64,000 bases of DNA from Kordiimonadales bacterium IMCC3096 (GTDB taxonomy: Bacteria; Pseudomonadota; Alphaproteobacteria; Minwuiales; Minwuiaceae). Positions 29,851 to 38,039 of the stretch are shown piece after piece. Position numbers and translations under genes: made by a program. Every line of letters starts with the position of its first letter. Position 1 is the first letter of the stretch. The stretch is from positions 404,001 through 468,000 of the forward strand of contig CP018227.1 of assembly GCA_016865035.1 (NCBI GenBank), given 5' to 3'. The notes beneath the pieces were generated by a model, which saw nothing but the letters and a program-made list of their open reading frames with translations, made no database searches and was not told the origin of the DNA.

Positions 29851-29920
29851 GGGTTCTCCCGACGCTGAGCGCGCCTTATTGTTGCCCCTGCTTTGCACAA
29901 CATACGCGGAAGAGGCGAAC

Positions 29921-30877
29921 ATGGATTACGGTTTCGCATGGTTCACGCGCGGGCCGCTGGCAAACAGCGACAGCCTGCGCAAGATCGCGACCACGGGGGA
30001 AAGCCTGGGCTTCAGCCACATCGTGGTCCCGGACCATGTCGTCATTCCGGTGGCGATCGACAGCACCTATCCCTACAGCGCGGACGGATCCTTTCCCGGC
30101 ACCGCCAACGGCGAATGCATGGACACGCTGGTGGCCCTGTCGTTCATCGCCGCAATGACCAGCCGGTTGCGGCTGCTGACCTCCGTCATGGTGGTGCCGC
30201 ACCGCCCGGCACTGCTGACCGCGAAGATGGTCGCCACCATCGACCAGCTCTCCGGCGGGCGCATGACGCTCGGCTGCGGTGCGGGCTGGATGGAGGAGGA
30301 GTTCGAGGCGCTGGAACTGCCCCCCTACGCGGAGCGCGGCGCGGTGACCGATGAATATATCGAGGTGTTTCGCAAGGTCTGGTCCGCCCCGACGGTCAGT
30401 CACGCGGGCAAGTACGTGAACTTCCGGAACGTTTCCGTGCTGCCCAATCCGGTGCAGAAACCCGGCGTGCCGATCTGGACCGGGGGCGAGAGCGCACCGG
30501 CCCTGCGCCGTGCCGTCCGGGTCGGCGACGGCTGGTACCCCATCGGCAACAACCCCCGCTTCCCCATGGACACCCATGCCCGCATCGCGGGACGCCTTGA
30601 TCGGCTGAAGGGGATCGCGGATGAGGAAGGGCGTGACCTTGCCACGCTGGACCTCGCCTACTGGAGCCACTGGTACAATCTGGGCGAGGAGGTGCGGAAC
30701 AAGGAAGGCGACCGCATGATCCTGACGGGTTCGGCGGATGCCATTGCCAATGACATCGGCGAGATGAAACAACAGGGGTTCGGCGACCTGATGCTGAACT
30801 TCACGGCCGGCAGCGCCGGAGAAACCACGGACCGGATGGCGGCCTTCATGGCCGACGTCGCCCCCCGGGTCGCCTGA
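29921..30877 (+). CDS. LLM class (luciferase-like) oxidoreductase, TIGR03619-like
   Basis: A 318-residue TIM-barrel oxidoreductase related to the LLM enzyme at 2128-3048. Signs are GFSHIVVPDHVVIP, LRLLTSVMVVPHRPALLTAKMVATIDQLSGGRMTLGCGAGWMEEEFEAL and PIWTGGESAPALRRAVRVGDGWYP. FMN or F420 would be the cofactor. It is divergent from the TIGR03668-like gene, and the pair could share one cofactor. It is followed by two thioesterase genes in the same direction, 16 bases apart, so an operon is likely. ATG 29921 is preferred because longer in-frame starts run into the PPOX gene. Confidence 0.83.
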   Translation: MDYGFAWFTRGPLANSDSLRKIATTGESLGFSHIVVPDHVVIPVAIDSTYPYSADGSFPGTANGECMDTLVALSFIAAMTSRLRLLTSVMVVPHRPALLTAKMVATIDQLSGGRMTLGCGAGWMEEEFEALELPPYAERGAVTDEYIEVFRKVWSAPTVSHAGKYVNFRNVSVLPNPVQKPGVPIWTGGESAPALRRAVRVGDGWYPIGNNPRFPMDTHARIAGRLDRLKGIADEEGRDLATLDLAYWSHWYNLGEEVRNKEGDRMILTGSADAIANDIGEMKQQGFGDLMLNFTAGSAGETTDRMAAFMADVAPRVA

Positions 30878-30893
30878 CGGAGCTATCTCAGAA

Positions 30894-31346
30894 ATGACTG
30901 AAGACGTACCTGCGGGTTTCCGCCCCGCCCGACTGCCTGCGCCCTTTATCGAAGGCAACGGCCCGATGTTCTGGCGTGACGAGGACGGCTATCTGATCCT
31001 CGGCATCCGGGTCGAGCCGCGCCACACCAATGCGGGTGGTACATTGCATGGCGGCATGCTGATGACCCTGGTGGACATGCAGCTCAATTCGTCGCTGAAC
31101 TACCAGCTCGATACCGGTCTGTTCATTCCGACCGTTTCCATCAACGTCGACTTCCTGGCACCCGCTGTCGCCGGCGACTGGGTTCAGGGCCGGACCGAGG
31201 TGCTGAAGCGGGGCGGCAGCACGGTCTTCACCGACTGCCGGATCATCAAGCAGGACGGCACGCTGATCGCGCGCGCCGCAGGAATCTTCAAACTGCCGCG
31301 CAATGGCGATCCCAACGCGCTGGACCCGAAGGAGCTGTTTCAGTGA
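30894..31346 (+). CDS. PaaI family thioesterase
   Basis: A 150-residue hotdog-fold thioesterase. The HTNAGGTLHGGMLMTLVDMQL segment (about residues 43-63) has the HGG motif and the acidic catalytic residue of the PaaI group, which hydrolyses aromatic or medium-chain acyl-CoA esters and often rescues trapped CoA. It overlaps the next thioesterase gene by 4 nt. A tandem pair of divergent paralogues may form a heteromer or cover different chain lengths. Confidence 0.85.
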   Translation: MTEDVPAGFRPARLPAPFIEGNGPMFWRDEDGYLILGIRVEPRHTNAGGTLHGGMLMTLVDMQLNSSLNYQLDTGLFIPTVSINVDFLAPAVAGDWVQGRTEVLKRGGSTVFTDCRIIKQDGTLIARAAGIFKLPRNGDPNALDPKELFQ

Positions 31347-31801
31347 CACCAGAGCAAGAACATGACGCACCGGAGGGGTTCAAGGTCTTCGGCGTACAGG
31401 ACGGCCTGTTCGGACTGGTCGGCCCGATCTTCGGCCGCATCGTGGATGGGGAGGCACACCTGGGTTTCCGGGTGGCGGAGAAGCATCTGAATCCGACCCG
31501 CACCTGTCACGGGGGCATGCTGGCGACCCTGGTCGATGTGCAGATCGGGTTCGGTTCCGCCGTTGCGCTGAAACAGCAGAAGTTCTTCCCCACCATCAAC
31601 CTGAACTGCGACTTCCTGGCCCCTGTCCTGACCGGGCAGTGGGTGGAGGGCCGGACGGAGGTCGTCCGCGCCACCCCGCGCATGGTGTTCTGCAACGCCA
31701 TGCTGCTGGTGGAGGATCAGCCGGTGCTGCGCGCCAATGGCATCATGAAGATCCCGAGCGACCGCGACACCCGGTTCGGGATGCTCCGGCCACAGACCTG
31801 A
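31343..31801 (+). CDS. PaaI family thioesterase (second of tandem pair)
   Basis: A 152-residue paralogue of the preceding thioesterase. It keeps HLNPTRTCHGGMLATLVDVQIGFGS, with the HGG motif and catalytic aspartate, and the INLNCDFLAPVLTGQWVEGRTEVVRATPRMVF core. The start is GTG at 31343, part of a GTGA overlap with the previous stop; this fixes the start well. It likely hydrolyses an acyl-CoA together with, or as a partner of, the first thioesterase. The next gene (CinA-type) is convergent. Confidence 0.85.
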   Translation: MTPEQEHDAPEGFKVFGVQDGLFGLVGPIFGRIVDGEAHLGFRVAEKHLNPTRTCHGGMLATLVDVQIGFGSAVALKQQKFFPTINLNCDFLAPVLTGQWVEGRTEVVRATPRMVFCNAMLLVEDQPVLRANGIMKIPSDRDTRFGMLRPQT

Positions 31802-31871
31802 TCCGGTTCCGACGCCACCGGGCGGGGCAGAGGGATGGAACAGGCCGAAGCCTTGCTCCCGGCCCTGCTCC

Positions 31872-32393
31872 TCAATCCGCCTTTGGCGGCGCGGCAGCCA
31901 GTTCCTCGCGGAACAGGGTCAGCGCGGCGATGGCAAAGCGGATCATGTTCGCCGCCCGGTCACTGTCACCCGTCTCCAGCGTGCGTCTGACGGTTTGCGC
32001 ACCGGCAACGGCGCAGCAGCTGTGCCCGGCAGCGTCACCATATCCGTTGCCGGTCGGACCCGCCGCACCGGTTTCCGCCAGCCCCCAGTCGCCGCGCATG
32101 TTGGTCTTCACCGCTTCCGCGAGGCAGGCCGCGAAGGGTTCGGAACTTGACCGCACACCGGTCTGCATCAACGCCCGAATATCCAGCCCCGTCAGTTCCC
32201 TGATCGAGGTCCGGTTGTAGATCACCGCGCCGCCCCGGAAGTAACCCGACGCCCCCGGCACGGCCAGCAATGCGGCGGAAATCAGCCCGCCAGCCGACGA
32301 TTCCGCAACGGCCACACGCTCTCCCCGCGCCTTCAGCATCTCGCCGACTTCGGCGCCGAGCCTGAGCAATTCATCCATCGAAGCATCTGACAT
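31872..32393 (-). CDS. CinA family protein (nicotinamide-nucleotide amidohydrolase domain)
   Basis: A 173-residue single-domain CinA-C/PncC-type protein. Residues 26-40 (RVAVAESSAGGLISA) hold the catalytic serine-containing motif, and GLAETGAAGPTGNGYG is the second conserved block. PncC deamidates NMN to nicotinate mononucleotide in the pyridine-nucleotide salvage cycle. The N-terminal MoCF domain of full-length CinA is absent, as is normal for PncC-type proteins. I chose ATG 32393; a GTG 15 bases upstream is possible. It is divergent from the AraC-type gene. Confidence 0.82.
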   Translation of the reverse strand: MSDASMDELLRLGAEVGEMLKARGERVAVAESSAGGLISAALLAVPGASGYFRGGAVIYNRTSIRELTGLDIRALMQTGVRSSSEPFAACLAEAVKTNMRGDWGLAETGAAGPTGNGYGDAAGHSCCAVAGAQTVRRTLETGDSDRAANMIRFAIAALTLFREELAAAPPKAD

Positions 32394-32481
32394 CCCGTCC
32401 CCCCCCACGTCACAAACCGATTGAAACGACAGTCTCCCCGCGCCAAAGCTGAACCGTCAAGCAAAGCCTCAGGACCGAACC

Positions 32482-33519
32482 GTGACCGAAAGTGCCGATA
32501 CAGTACTGCGCCTGCTGGCGATGGGGGCTTTCGCCCTGATTGCTGCAACACTGGTCGTTCGGCAACCGCGTCAGTCGCTCACCTGGCTGCTCGTCATCCT
32601 GATCGCCTGCACTACCGCCTACCTGCTCCTGAGCGGCGGCGATCCGCTCGCACCCGACAAGGGCCTGTTCCGGCTGCTGCTGCTCGGCCTTGCCCCGACC
32701 ATTCCCTTTGCGGTCTGGGCGGTGGTCATGACAGCCTTTGATGACGCGTTTCGCCATGTGCGCGTCTGCATTGCCGCTCTGGCATTGCTGGCGGCCATGC
32801 AGGCCCTTGCCTTCGCCACCCTGCCGGAGGACTTGCGACCCGCACTGGTGACCCTGCAACGCATCGTCGGGCTGCTGATGCTGTCGCATGCGGTGTTCAG
32901 AACCCTCGCGGGCCGCCGTGATGACCTGATGGAGCGGCGCCGGAGGTGGCGGCTGATTGCCGTGGCGATGATGGTGCTGCAGGTAACATCGGTTCTGCTG
33001 GTCGAACTGGTCGTCACGGAGCCGGAGATGCTGGCCCTGCTGACGCCGGTCAATGCGGGTGCCATCCTCGCTCTGACCTTGCTGTTCGGCGTGTCCTTCC
33101 TGACCATCGATCCGGTGGAGTCCCCACAACAGGTCCCGCGGGTCACACCGGGCCAAAAGCCCGGCCCACCTGACGACAGGGTTGCCGGTCCGCTCCGCGC
33201 CTTCATCGATTCCGGCGGTCTGTGGCAGTCGGGGCTGACCGTTGCGGGTCTCGCGGCAAAGGCGGGTGTCACCGAGCATCGGCTGCGTTCCCACATCAAT
33301 CGGGATCTGGGATACCGGAACTTCAACACATTCCTGAATGTGCATCGGGTGGCCGAGGCGCAGAAGAGGTTGGCTGATCCCGAGTTGGCCCGGACACCCG
33401 TGCTGACCATCGCGATGGATCTGGGATACGGATCACTTGGCCCCTTCAACCGGGCGTTCCGGGAGATTACCGGCACAACACCCACCGCGTACCGCCGGGA
33501 AAACATCGCCGATTCCTGA
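32482..33519 (+). CDS. AraC family regulator with N-terminal membrane domain
   Basis: A 345-residue protein. Residues about 8-215 contain seven hydrophobic helices, like a sensory 7TM module, and the last 105 residues form an AraC-type double helix-turn-helix (TVAGLAAKAGVTEHRLRSHINRDLGYRNFNTFLN ... AMDLGYGSLGPFNRAFREITGTTPTAYRR). It is probably a membrane-bound transcription factor sensing an envelope or lipid signal. The start is GTG 32482. The only same-strand gene downstream is the desaturase/DUF2147 fusion, 116 bases later, a plausible target. Confidence 0.85.
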   Translation: MTESADTVLRLLAMGAFALIAATLVVRQPRQSLTWLLVILIACTTAYLLLSGGDPLAPDKGLFRLLLLGLAPTIPFAVWAVVMTAFDDAFRHVRVCIAALALLAAMQALAFATLPEDLRPALVTLQRIVGLLMLSHAVFRTLAGRRDDLMERRRRWRLIAVAMMVLQVTSVLLVELVVTEPEMLALLTPVNAGAILALTLLFGVSFLTIDPVESPQQVPRVTPGQKPGPPDDRVAGPLRAFIDSGGLWQSGLTVAGLAAKAGVTEHRLRSHINRDLGYRNFNTFLNVHRVAEAQKRLADPELARTPVLTIAMDLGYGSLGPFNRAFREITGTTPTAYRRENIADS

Positions 33520-33635
33520 AAAAGCTCTCCGATTCCTTGATTCATCAGGCCGATCTCGGGATCGACAGGCCATCAGGCCGCGCCCACCGCACAGTGGCTT
33601 CATCGTCAAACAGTCAACGATGGAGCCAGAAGAAA

Positions 33636-34901
33636 ATGTCCGGTACCGAAGCCCTCAGTCACTTTCCCGAAGTATGGCCGCTGATCTTCGCCTCCGACGC
33701 CGCGCGCTACTTCCTGTTCGCCGGTGCCGCCTTCGTGCTGCTGCGCCTGTTGCGCAGTCGGCTGGAACGTTATCGCATTCAGCGCCGACGTGCCTCGAAC
33801 CGGGACATGCTGCGGGAAGTGGGATGGTCGGTCCTTACCGCGCTGATCTTCTCCCTGAACGGCTTCCTGCTGGTCTGGTGCCTGATGCAGATGGACCTGA
33901 TCCGGATCAGCGAGAGTTCGGGTGCTGCGGTGGTCGCGCTGCAGGTCCTGATGATTGTCCTGGCCCACGATGCCTGGTTCTACTGGCTGCATCGGGCGAT
34001 GCACCTGCGCCCACTGTTCCGTCTGGCGCACCTGACCCACCACTGGTCGGTTACCCCGACCTCTTGGGCGGCCTACGCCTTCGCACCGCCGGAGGCTGTG
34101 GCGGAGGCCGTGTTCCTGCCCCTGTTCCTGCTGCTGGTCCCTGTCGACAGCGTGACCATCATCATCTTCCTCAGCCACATGATGGCGCGCAACGTGATCG
34201 GCCATTGCGGGGTAGAGATCATGCCCCGTGGCTGGGTCGACTGGCCGGTCGCGCGCTGGATCACCACCCCGACGCACCATGACCTGCACCATGCCTGCGG
34301 CCGCTGGAACTACGGGCTGTACTTCACCTTCTGGGACCGGCTGATGGGAACGGAACATCCCGACTACGCCGACACATTCCGACGGAACGCCGCGGGAGGG
34401 GCAGGGCAGCCGGAAGCAGGGGATGCGATTGCAGGTGACGGGAGGGTCACCAGACGCGGACGCCTCCGTCGGGTGACAGGCGCGCTGGTCCTGATCATCG
34501 GCGCAACGCTCAGCGGCGGGGCAGCCCCGATCCCCGAAGACGGTGCGCCCGGACTGTCGGGCATCTGGGCCACGCCGGGCATGGGGGCCCTGGTGCGCAT
34601 CGCGCCCTGTGATCCGGCCCGGCCAGAGGTCGCGCGGGCCTGCGGCACCGTGATCTGGTCATGGGCGACGGACGGACCGCGCGACGTGCGCATCTTCAGC
34701 GACCTTGATGCACGTGGCGACGTGATCAGCGGGGCGATGTTCAATCCGGAGGACGGGGAGACCTATGAGGTGACGATGCGGCTCGCCGCCCCAGACCGGA
34801 TCGACGTCAGGGGCTGCATCTGGATCATGTGCCAGACGCAGGAATGGCGCAGGATCGACGCCCTGCTGCGGGAGATCGATCGTGCCAGGGCGTCCGACTG
34901 A
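33636..34901 (+). CDS. Sterol desaturase/fatty acid hydroxylase fused to DUF2147
   Basis: A 421-residue two-part protein. Residues 1-245 are a di-iron membrane hydroxylase of the sterol desaturase family, with about four helices and histidine motifs HDAWFYWLH (H111, H119), HLTHH (H132-H136) and HHDLHH (H214-H219). Residues 281-298 form an extra hydrophobic segment preceded by arginines, looking like a buried signal peptide, and residues 305-421 are a DUF2147 domain (GLSGIWATPGMGALVRIAPC, FNPEDGETYEVTMRL, CQTQEWRR), normally a small exported protein. The join is in one frame. ATG 33636 was chosen for its position before the first helix. The stop abuts the secB stop (TGATCA). Confidence 0.8.
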   Translation: MSGTEALSHFPEVWPLIFASDAARYFLFAGAAFVLLRLLRSRLERYRIQRRRASNRDMLREVGWSVLTALIFSLNGFLLVWCLMQMDLIRISESSGAAVVALQVLMIVLAHDAWFYWLHRAMHLRPLFRLAHLTHHWSVTPTSWAAYAFAPPEAVAEAVFLPLFLLLVPVDSVTIIIFLSHMMARNVIGHCGVEIMPRGWVDWPVARWITTPTHHDLHHACGRWNYGLYFTFWDRLMGTEHPDYADTFRRNAAGGAGQPEAGDAIAGDGRVTRRGRLRRVTGALVLIIGATLSGGAAPIPEDGAPGLSGIWATPGMGALVRIAPCDPARPEVARACGTVIWSWATDGPRDVRIFSDLDARGDVISGAMFNPEDGETYEVTMRLAAPDRIDVRGCIWIMCQTQEWRRIDALLREIDRARASD

Positions 34902-35360
34902 TCACTGCGTCGCCTGGGGTGCCGCGGCCTGCTGCTGGCGGTTCTGCTGGTACAGGCGCATGAAGTCGATCGGGTCGAGCAGCAGCGGCATGAAGCCACC
35001 GTCGCGCGTGAGGTCACCGATCACCCGACGGGCAAAGGGGAAGATCAGACGCGGACATTCGATCAGGCAGGCAGCTTCGATCTGTTCCTGCGGAATGCCG
35101 ACCAGCGTGAAGACGCCCGCATAGGTCAGGTCGATGATGAAGATCGTGGTCTCGCCGGAACTGGCCTGGATATCGAACTTGATCACGACCTCGAACGTTG
35201 CGCCTTCGAGCTGCGCGGCCTCCACATTCACGTTGATGTTCAGGCCGGTATCCTTCGGCGGCTCCGCCAGTACTGCGGGTGAATTCGGGTTCTCGAAACT
35301 CAGGTCCTTGATGTACTGGGCGTTGATGCGGATCTGGGGAGCTGTCTGTTCTTCGGCCAT
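34902..35360 (-). CDS. secB: Protein-export chaperone SecB
   Basis: SecB is a cytoplasmic tetrameric chaperone that keeps preproteins unfolded and hands them to SecA. At 152 residues it has the usual length. Typical parts are IRINAQYIKDLSFENPNSP near the N-terminus, INVNVEAAQLEGATFEVVIKFDIQA in the substrate-binding sheet, and TYAGVFTLVGIPQEQIEAACLIECPRLIFPFARRVIGDLTRDGGFMPLLLDPIDF at the SecA-contacting end. ATG 35360 begins MAEEQ, as in other alphaproteobacterial SecB proteins; longer frames run into the divergent promoter. Confidence 0.95.
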   Translation of the reverse strand: MAEEQTAPQIRINAQYIKDLSFENPNSPAVLAEPPKDTGLNINVNVEAAQLEGATFEVVIKFDIQASSGETTIFIIDLTYAGVFTLVGIPQEQIEAACLIECPRLIFPFARRVIGDLTRDGGFMPLLLDPIDFMRLYQQNRQQQAAAPQATQ

Positions 35361-35439
35361 GGTGTCCTGCCTGCACGTCGGGGGATTTGGGTTGCGCGGG
35401 CGTACCATGTGATCCCGACCCGGACAAGCATCGTACTGA

Positions 35440-35454
35440 CTTACGCAACGTAAG
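35440..35454. promoter_or_regulatory. Palindrome upstream of heparinase operon
   Basis: CTTACG-CAA-CGTAAG is a perfect 6-bp inverted repeat with a 3-base centre. It ends 5 bases before a putative -35 element, a position that suits an activator or repressor of the heparinase-TAXI operon; it could also affect secB on the other strand. The cognate regulator is not identifiable. Confidence 0.5.
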
Positions 35455-35459
35455 ACACT

Positions 35460-35487
35460 TTGCCGCCGACGCAACCTCAGGTAATCT
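35460..35487 (+). promoter_or_regulatory. Putative promoter of the heparinase operon
   Basis: TTGCCG (35460-35465) and TAATCT (35482-35487), spaced by 16 bases, lie about 50 bases before the heparinase ATG. The match is moderate. The gene has a clear TTGGAGG ribosome site 6 bases before ATG 35539. Confidence 0.4.
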
Positions 35488-35538
35488 AATACCGCGATTG
35501 ATACAGGTTGCCCGGAGCCATCATGTTGGAGGTACCGC

Positions 35539-37671
35539 ATGTTGCCTGATCGGAACGCCCATAGAATCACCAGATCCGCGTGGTCCGGCATGGCTGCATT
35601 GCTGTTGCTCGCATTCGCCAGTGTGTCCCATTCCCAGCAGCGCACGACGGATGATTCACCCCGATCAGCTTCAGATATCACCGACTGGCTGACCCCCGTC
35701 GACGACAGGGAAATGCGGCCCTATCCACCTGATGGCGCCAGACCTTCGGAGAACCCGCCTTCATTCCGATGGAGGAAAATGGAATCGGGCGACGTCTATG
35801 AAGTCTTCATCAAGCTCGAAGATGGACCACTGGTACGAAGACTGTCTTCAACCAATATCCTCGCACTCGACAGGCCACTCCCCCCAGGCACCCATTCCTG
35901 GCGTGTGCGCCGCTGGGGGGCATATGCCGACGCGGACAACTGGTCGAACGAGCGCCGGTTCGAGATCGAGTCGAGGACTCCCGTCAGGCAGGTCATGAGT
36001 CCCGCTGGCGCGTTCCGCATTGCCGCAGGTCGGGGACGACCAAGACTGCTGCCGCCAGACCCCCAACGCTCACTCATGATCGCGGATGCCTACATCGGCT
36101 GGAAGCGTCCGTACTTCGATGCGGTGCTGGATCAACTGCAAACGGGCAACACCGAGTTTCCGGAAATGGATGGGCCCCTGTCGCGGTCGGGTGCGGCGCA
36201 GCTGTCACAGGAGCAGCTGGTTCAACTGCGGCGCAACATCCGCGCCTCGGTCAATCGGGTCATGCGCCAGACGTATCAGGGCCTGCTGGTCTGGGTCGTC
36301 ACACGGAACCTCAGGGAGGGCGATCAGGGGCTGGCGGAAGCGCGCGCTGCCGCAAACTGGCTGACCAGTCTGGACCCCCTCGGCATCACCTCGGATGAGG
36401 TTGCGGACCTGCTGAACCTGCGGATCGCCATCGCCCTCGCGACCACCTATGACGTCATGTACGACGCGCTTGATGTGATTGAACGCACCAGCATGCTCGC
36501 CGCGATCGAGAACCGCGTGCAGCAGACCTTTGACAAGTTCGTTGTCGACGAGAGCCGTGCACTCGCTGCCTATCCATACAATTCGCACGGTTTCCGCCAT
36601 GCCCTTGGCATTCTCGCGATCTCCACGATCATGGCTGGTGAAACACCCCGCGCGCAGAGCTGGTTCAACGCCACCTATCCGGTCTTCTCCGGATTTGGAA
36701 ACCCCTGGGGGGGCGATGATGGTGGCTACTCAAATGGCATCAATTACGCCACCTGGGACATGCTGAACAACCTGCAGTACTGGGACACCATCCGCAACGT
36801 CACGGGTGCTGACTACTTCAGTTCGGGATGGACGCGACAGGCAGGCAACTTCCTGCAGTACATCATCCCGCCCGGTTCCCCCACCAGCGGCTTCGGCGAT
36901 GGCGCGGAAGACTTCAAGCCGCTGCTCTGGACCGAGACCATCCGGATGCTCTTCGAGCGGACGCGCCTGCCGCAAACCGGGCACCTCTACGCCGCGTGGC
37001 GCGATCTGCTTGTCCGGAACGACGCTGAACTGCCGGAGCTGGAGGCGGAGTTCGCGAGCTGGACTTTCCTGCTCGGCGCCGGCGCCCCGCCGGCAGCTAT
37101 CGACAGGTCCACCGCGACCATTGAGGGACTCCCGGATTTAGCGATCTTTCCGTCCATCGGCTGGGTGGCAATGCACAGTGACCTGGCTGATCCCGACCGG
37201 TTCTCGATCTATTTCAAGTCCAGTCCCTACGGTTCCTTCAATCACAGTCACGCTGACCAGAACAGCTTCATCATCAATGGTCGTCAGCAGCCGCTGGCCA
37301 TCGACTCCGGGTATTACGACACCTTCAGATCCCGTCATCACCTTGCCTGGACAACCCAGACCGTTGCCCACAACGCCATTACCTACGATGGCGGCAAGGG
37401 TCAGCCATGGGACGACCTGTCGGCACAGGGAAATCTCGAGCGTTTCGTCAGTTGTCCCGGCTACGATGCCGTGACCGGGAACGCCACACAGGCTTACCGG
37501 GGGGAACTGCAGGAGGCCCGGAGAACCCTGCTGTATCTGCGTCCGGGCACATTGCTGGTGCACGACCGCCTGCGTTCCACCGTTCCCCGCCGGTTCGAAT
37601 GGAATATCCATGCCGACCACAAGATGAAGCCCTGGGAGGGAAGAGGTGGCCCGACAAATCTGGACAGTTGA
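35539..37671 (+). pseudogene. Heparinase II/III family protein, 5' part, interrupted by an IS3 element
   Basis: The first 701 codons (to 37641) of a secreted polysaccharide lyase. A signal peptide ends near SVSHS (residue 32). A Fn3-like N-terminal module is followed by an all-alpha toroid (DVMYDALDVIERTSMLAAIENRVQQ, HGFRHALGILAIS) and the heparinase beta-sandwich start SPYGSFNHSHADQNSFIINGRQQPLAID, typical of heparinase II/III and alginate lyases. The insertion adds nine foreign codons before a TGA at 37669. Removing the element and one GGA copy joins this part to 38931-39389 in frame, giving 853 codons. The substrate is an acidic polysaccharide, not identified further. Confidence 0.9.
37639..37641. 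repeat. Target-site duplication GGA, left copy
   Basis: GGA at 37639-37641 is repeated at 38928-38930, flanking the IS3-family element. The 1289-base offset between copies exactly explains the frame change between the two heparinase gene parts. Confidence 0.8.
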
Positions 37672-37694
37672 GTTAGGTGGATTTTCTGCTCCCA
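37642..37694 (+). repeat. Left inverted repeat of the IS3 element
   Basis: The left end carries AGAGGTGG (37642-37649) and the strongest internal block TTAGGTGGATTTTC (37673-37686). Both recur in inverse orientation at the right end. The inner block may be the transposase-binding part. Confidence 0.6.
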
Positions 37695-37727
37695 ATCCGG
37701 CAGCGTTGCCGGGACGAAGGAGCGAAG

Positions 37728-38039
37728 ATGACAAGACGACCCAGGCGGAACCACAGCCCTGCCTTCAAAGCGAAAGTCGCATTGGCGGCGCTGAAGGGCG
37801 ACAGGACGATGAGCGAGCTGGCGACGCAGTTCGACCTGCATCCCAATCAGATCAAGCAGTGGAAGGATCAGCTGCTTGAGGGCGTAACGGGTGTCTTCGA
37901 TGACACGCCAAAGGCCGCGAAAGAGCCGCAGATCGACGTAAAGTCCCTGCACGCGAAGATTGGCCAGCTGGCGCTGGAAAACGATTTTTTAGAGGGCGCG
38001 CTCGACAAGGCCGGTCTGTTGCCGAGCGCAAGGAAATGA
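37728..38039 (+). CDS. IS3-family transposase OrfA
   Basis: A 103-residue protein that provides DNA binding for transposition. It has the HTH_8/IS3 OrfA fold (HSPAFKAKVALAALKGDRTMSELATQFDLHPNQIKQWKDQLLEG) and a C-terminal leucine-zipper-like helix (LHAKIGQLALENDFLEGALDKAG). Start ATG 37728 follows GAAGGAGCGAAG. The end overlaps orfB by 4 nt. A -1 shift at 37985-37991 would fuse it to OrfB. Confidence 0.92.
   Translation: MTRRPRRNHSPAFKAKVALAALKGDRTMSELATQFDLHPNQIKQWKDQLLEGVTGVFDDTPKAAKEPQIDVKSLHAKIGQLALENDFLEGALDKAGLLPSARK
37985..37991 (+). other. Slippery heptamer T TTT TTA for -1 frameshift OrfA to OrfB
   Basis: In the orfA frame the bases read GAT TTT TTA, the canonical X XXY YYZ arrangement. 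After a -1 slip the frame is open for 15 codons and runs straight into orfB at ATG 38036 with no stop, giving a predicted OrfAB transposase of 379 residues. This is the usual way IS3 elements make the active enzyme. Confidence 0.75.

Noticed and set aside
37660..37671. Reading TGA at 37669 as the natural end of the heparinase
   Set aside because: The last nine codons come from the IS left end, and the missing C-terminal part is found intact after the right GGA copy.
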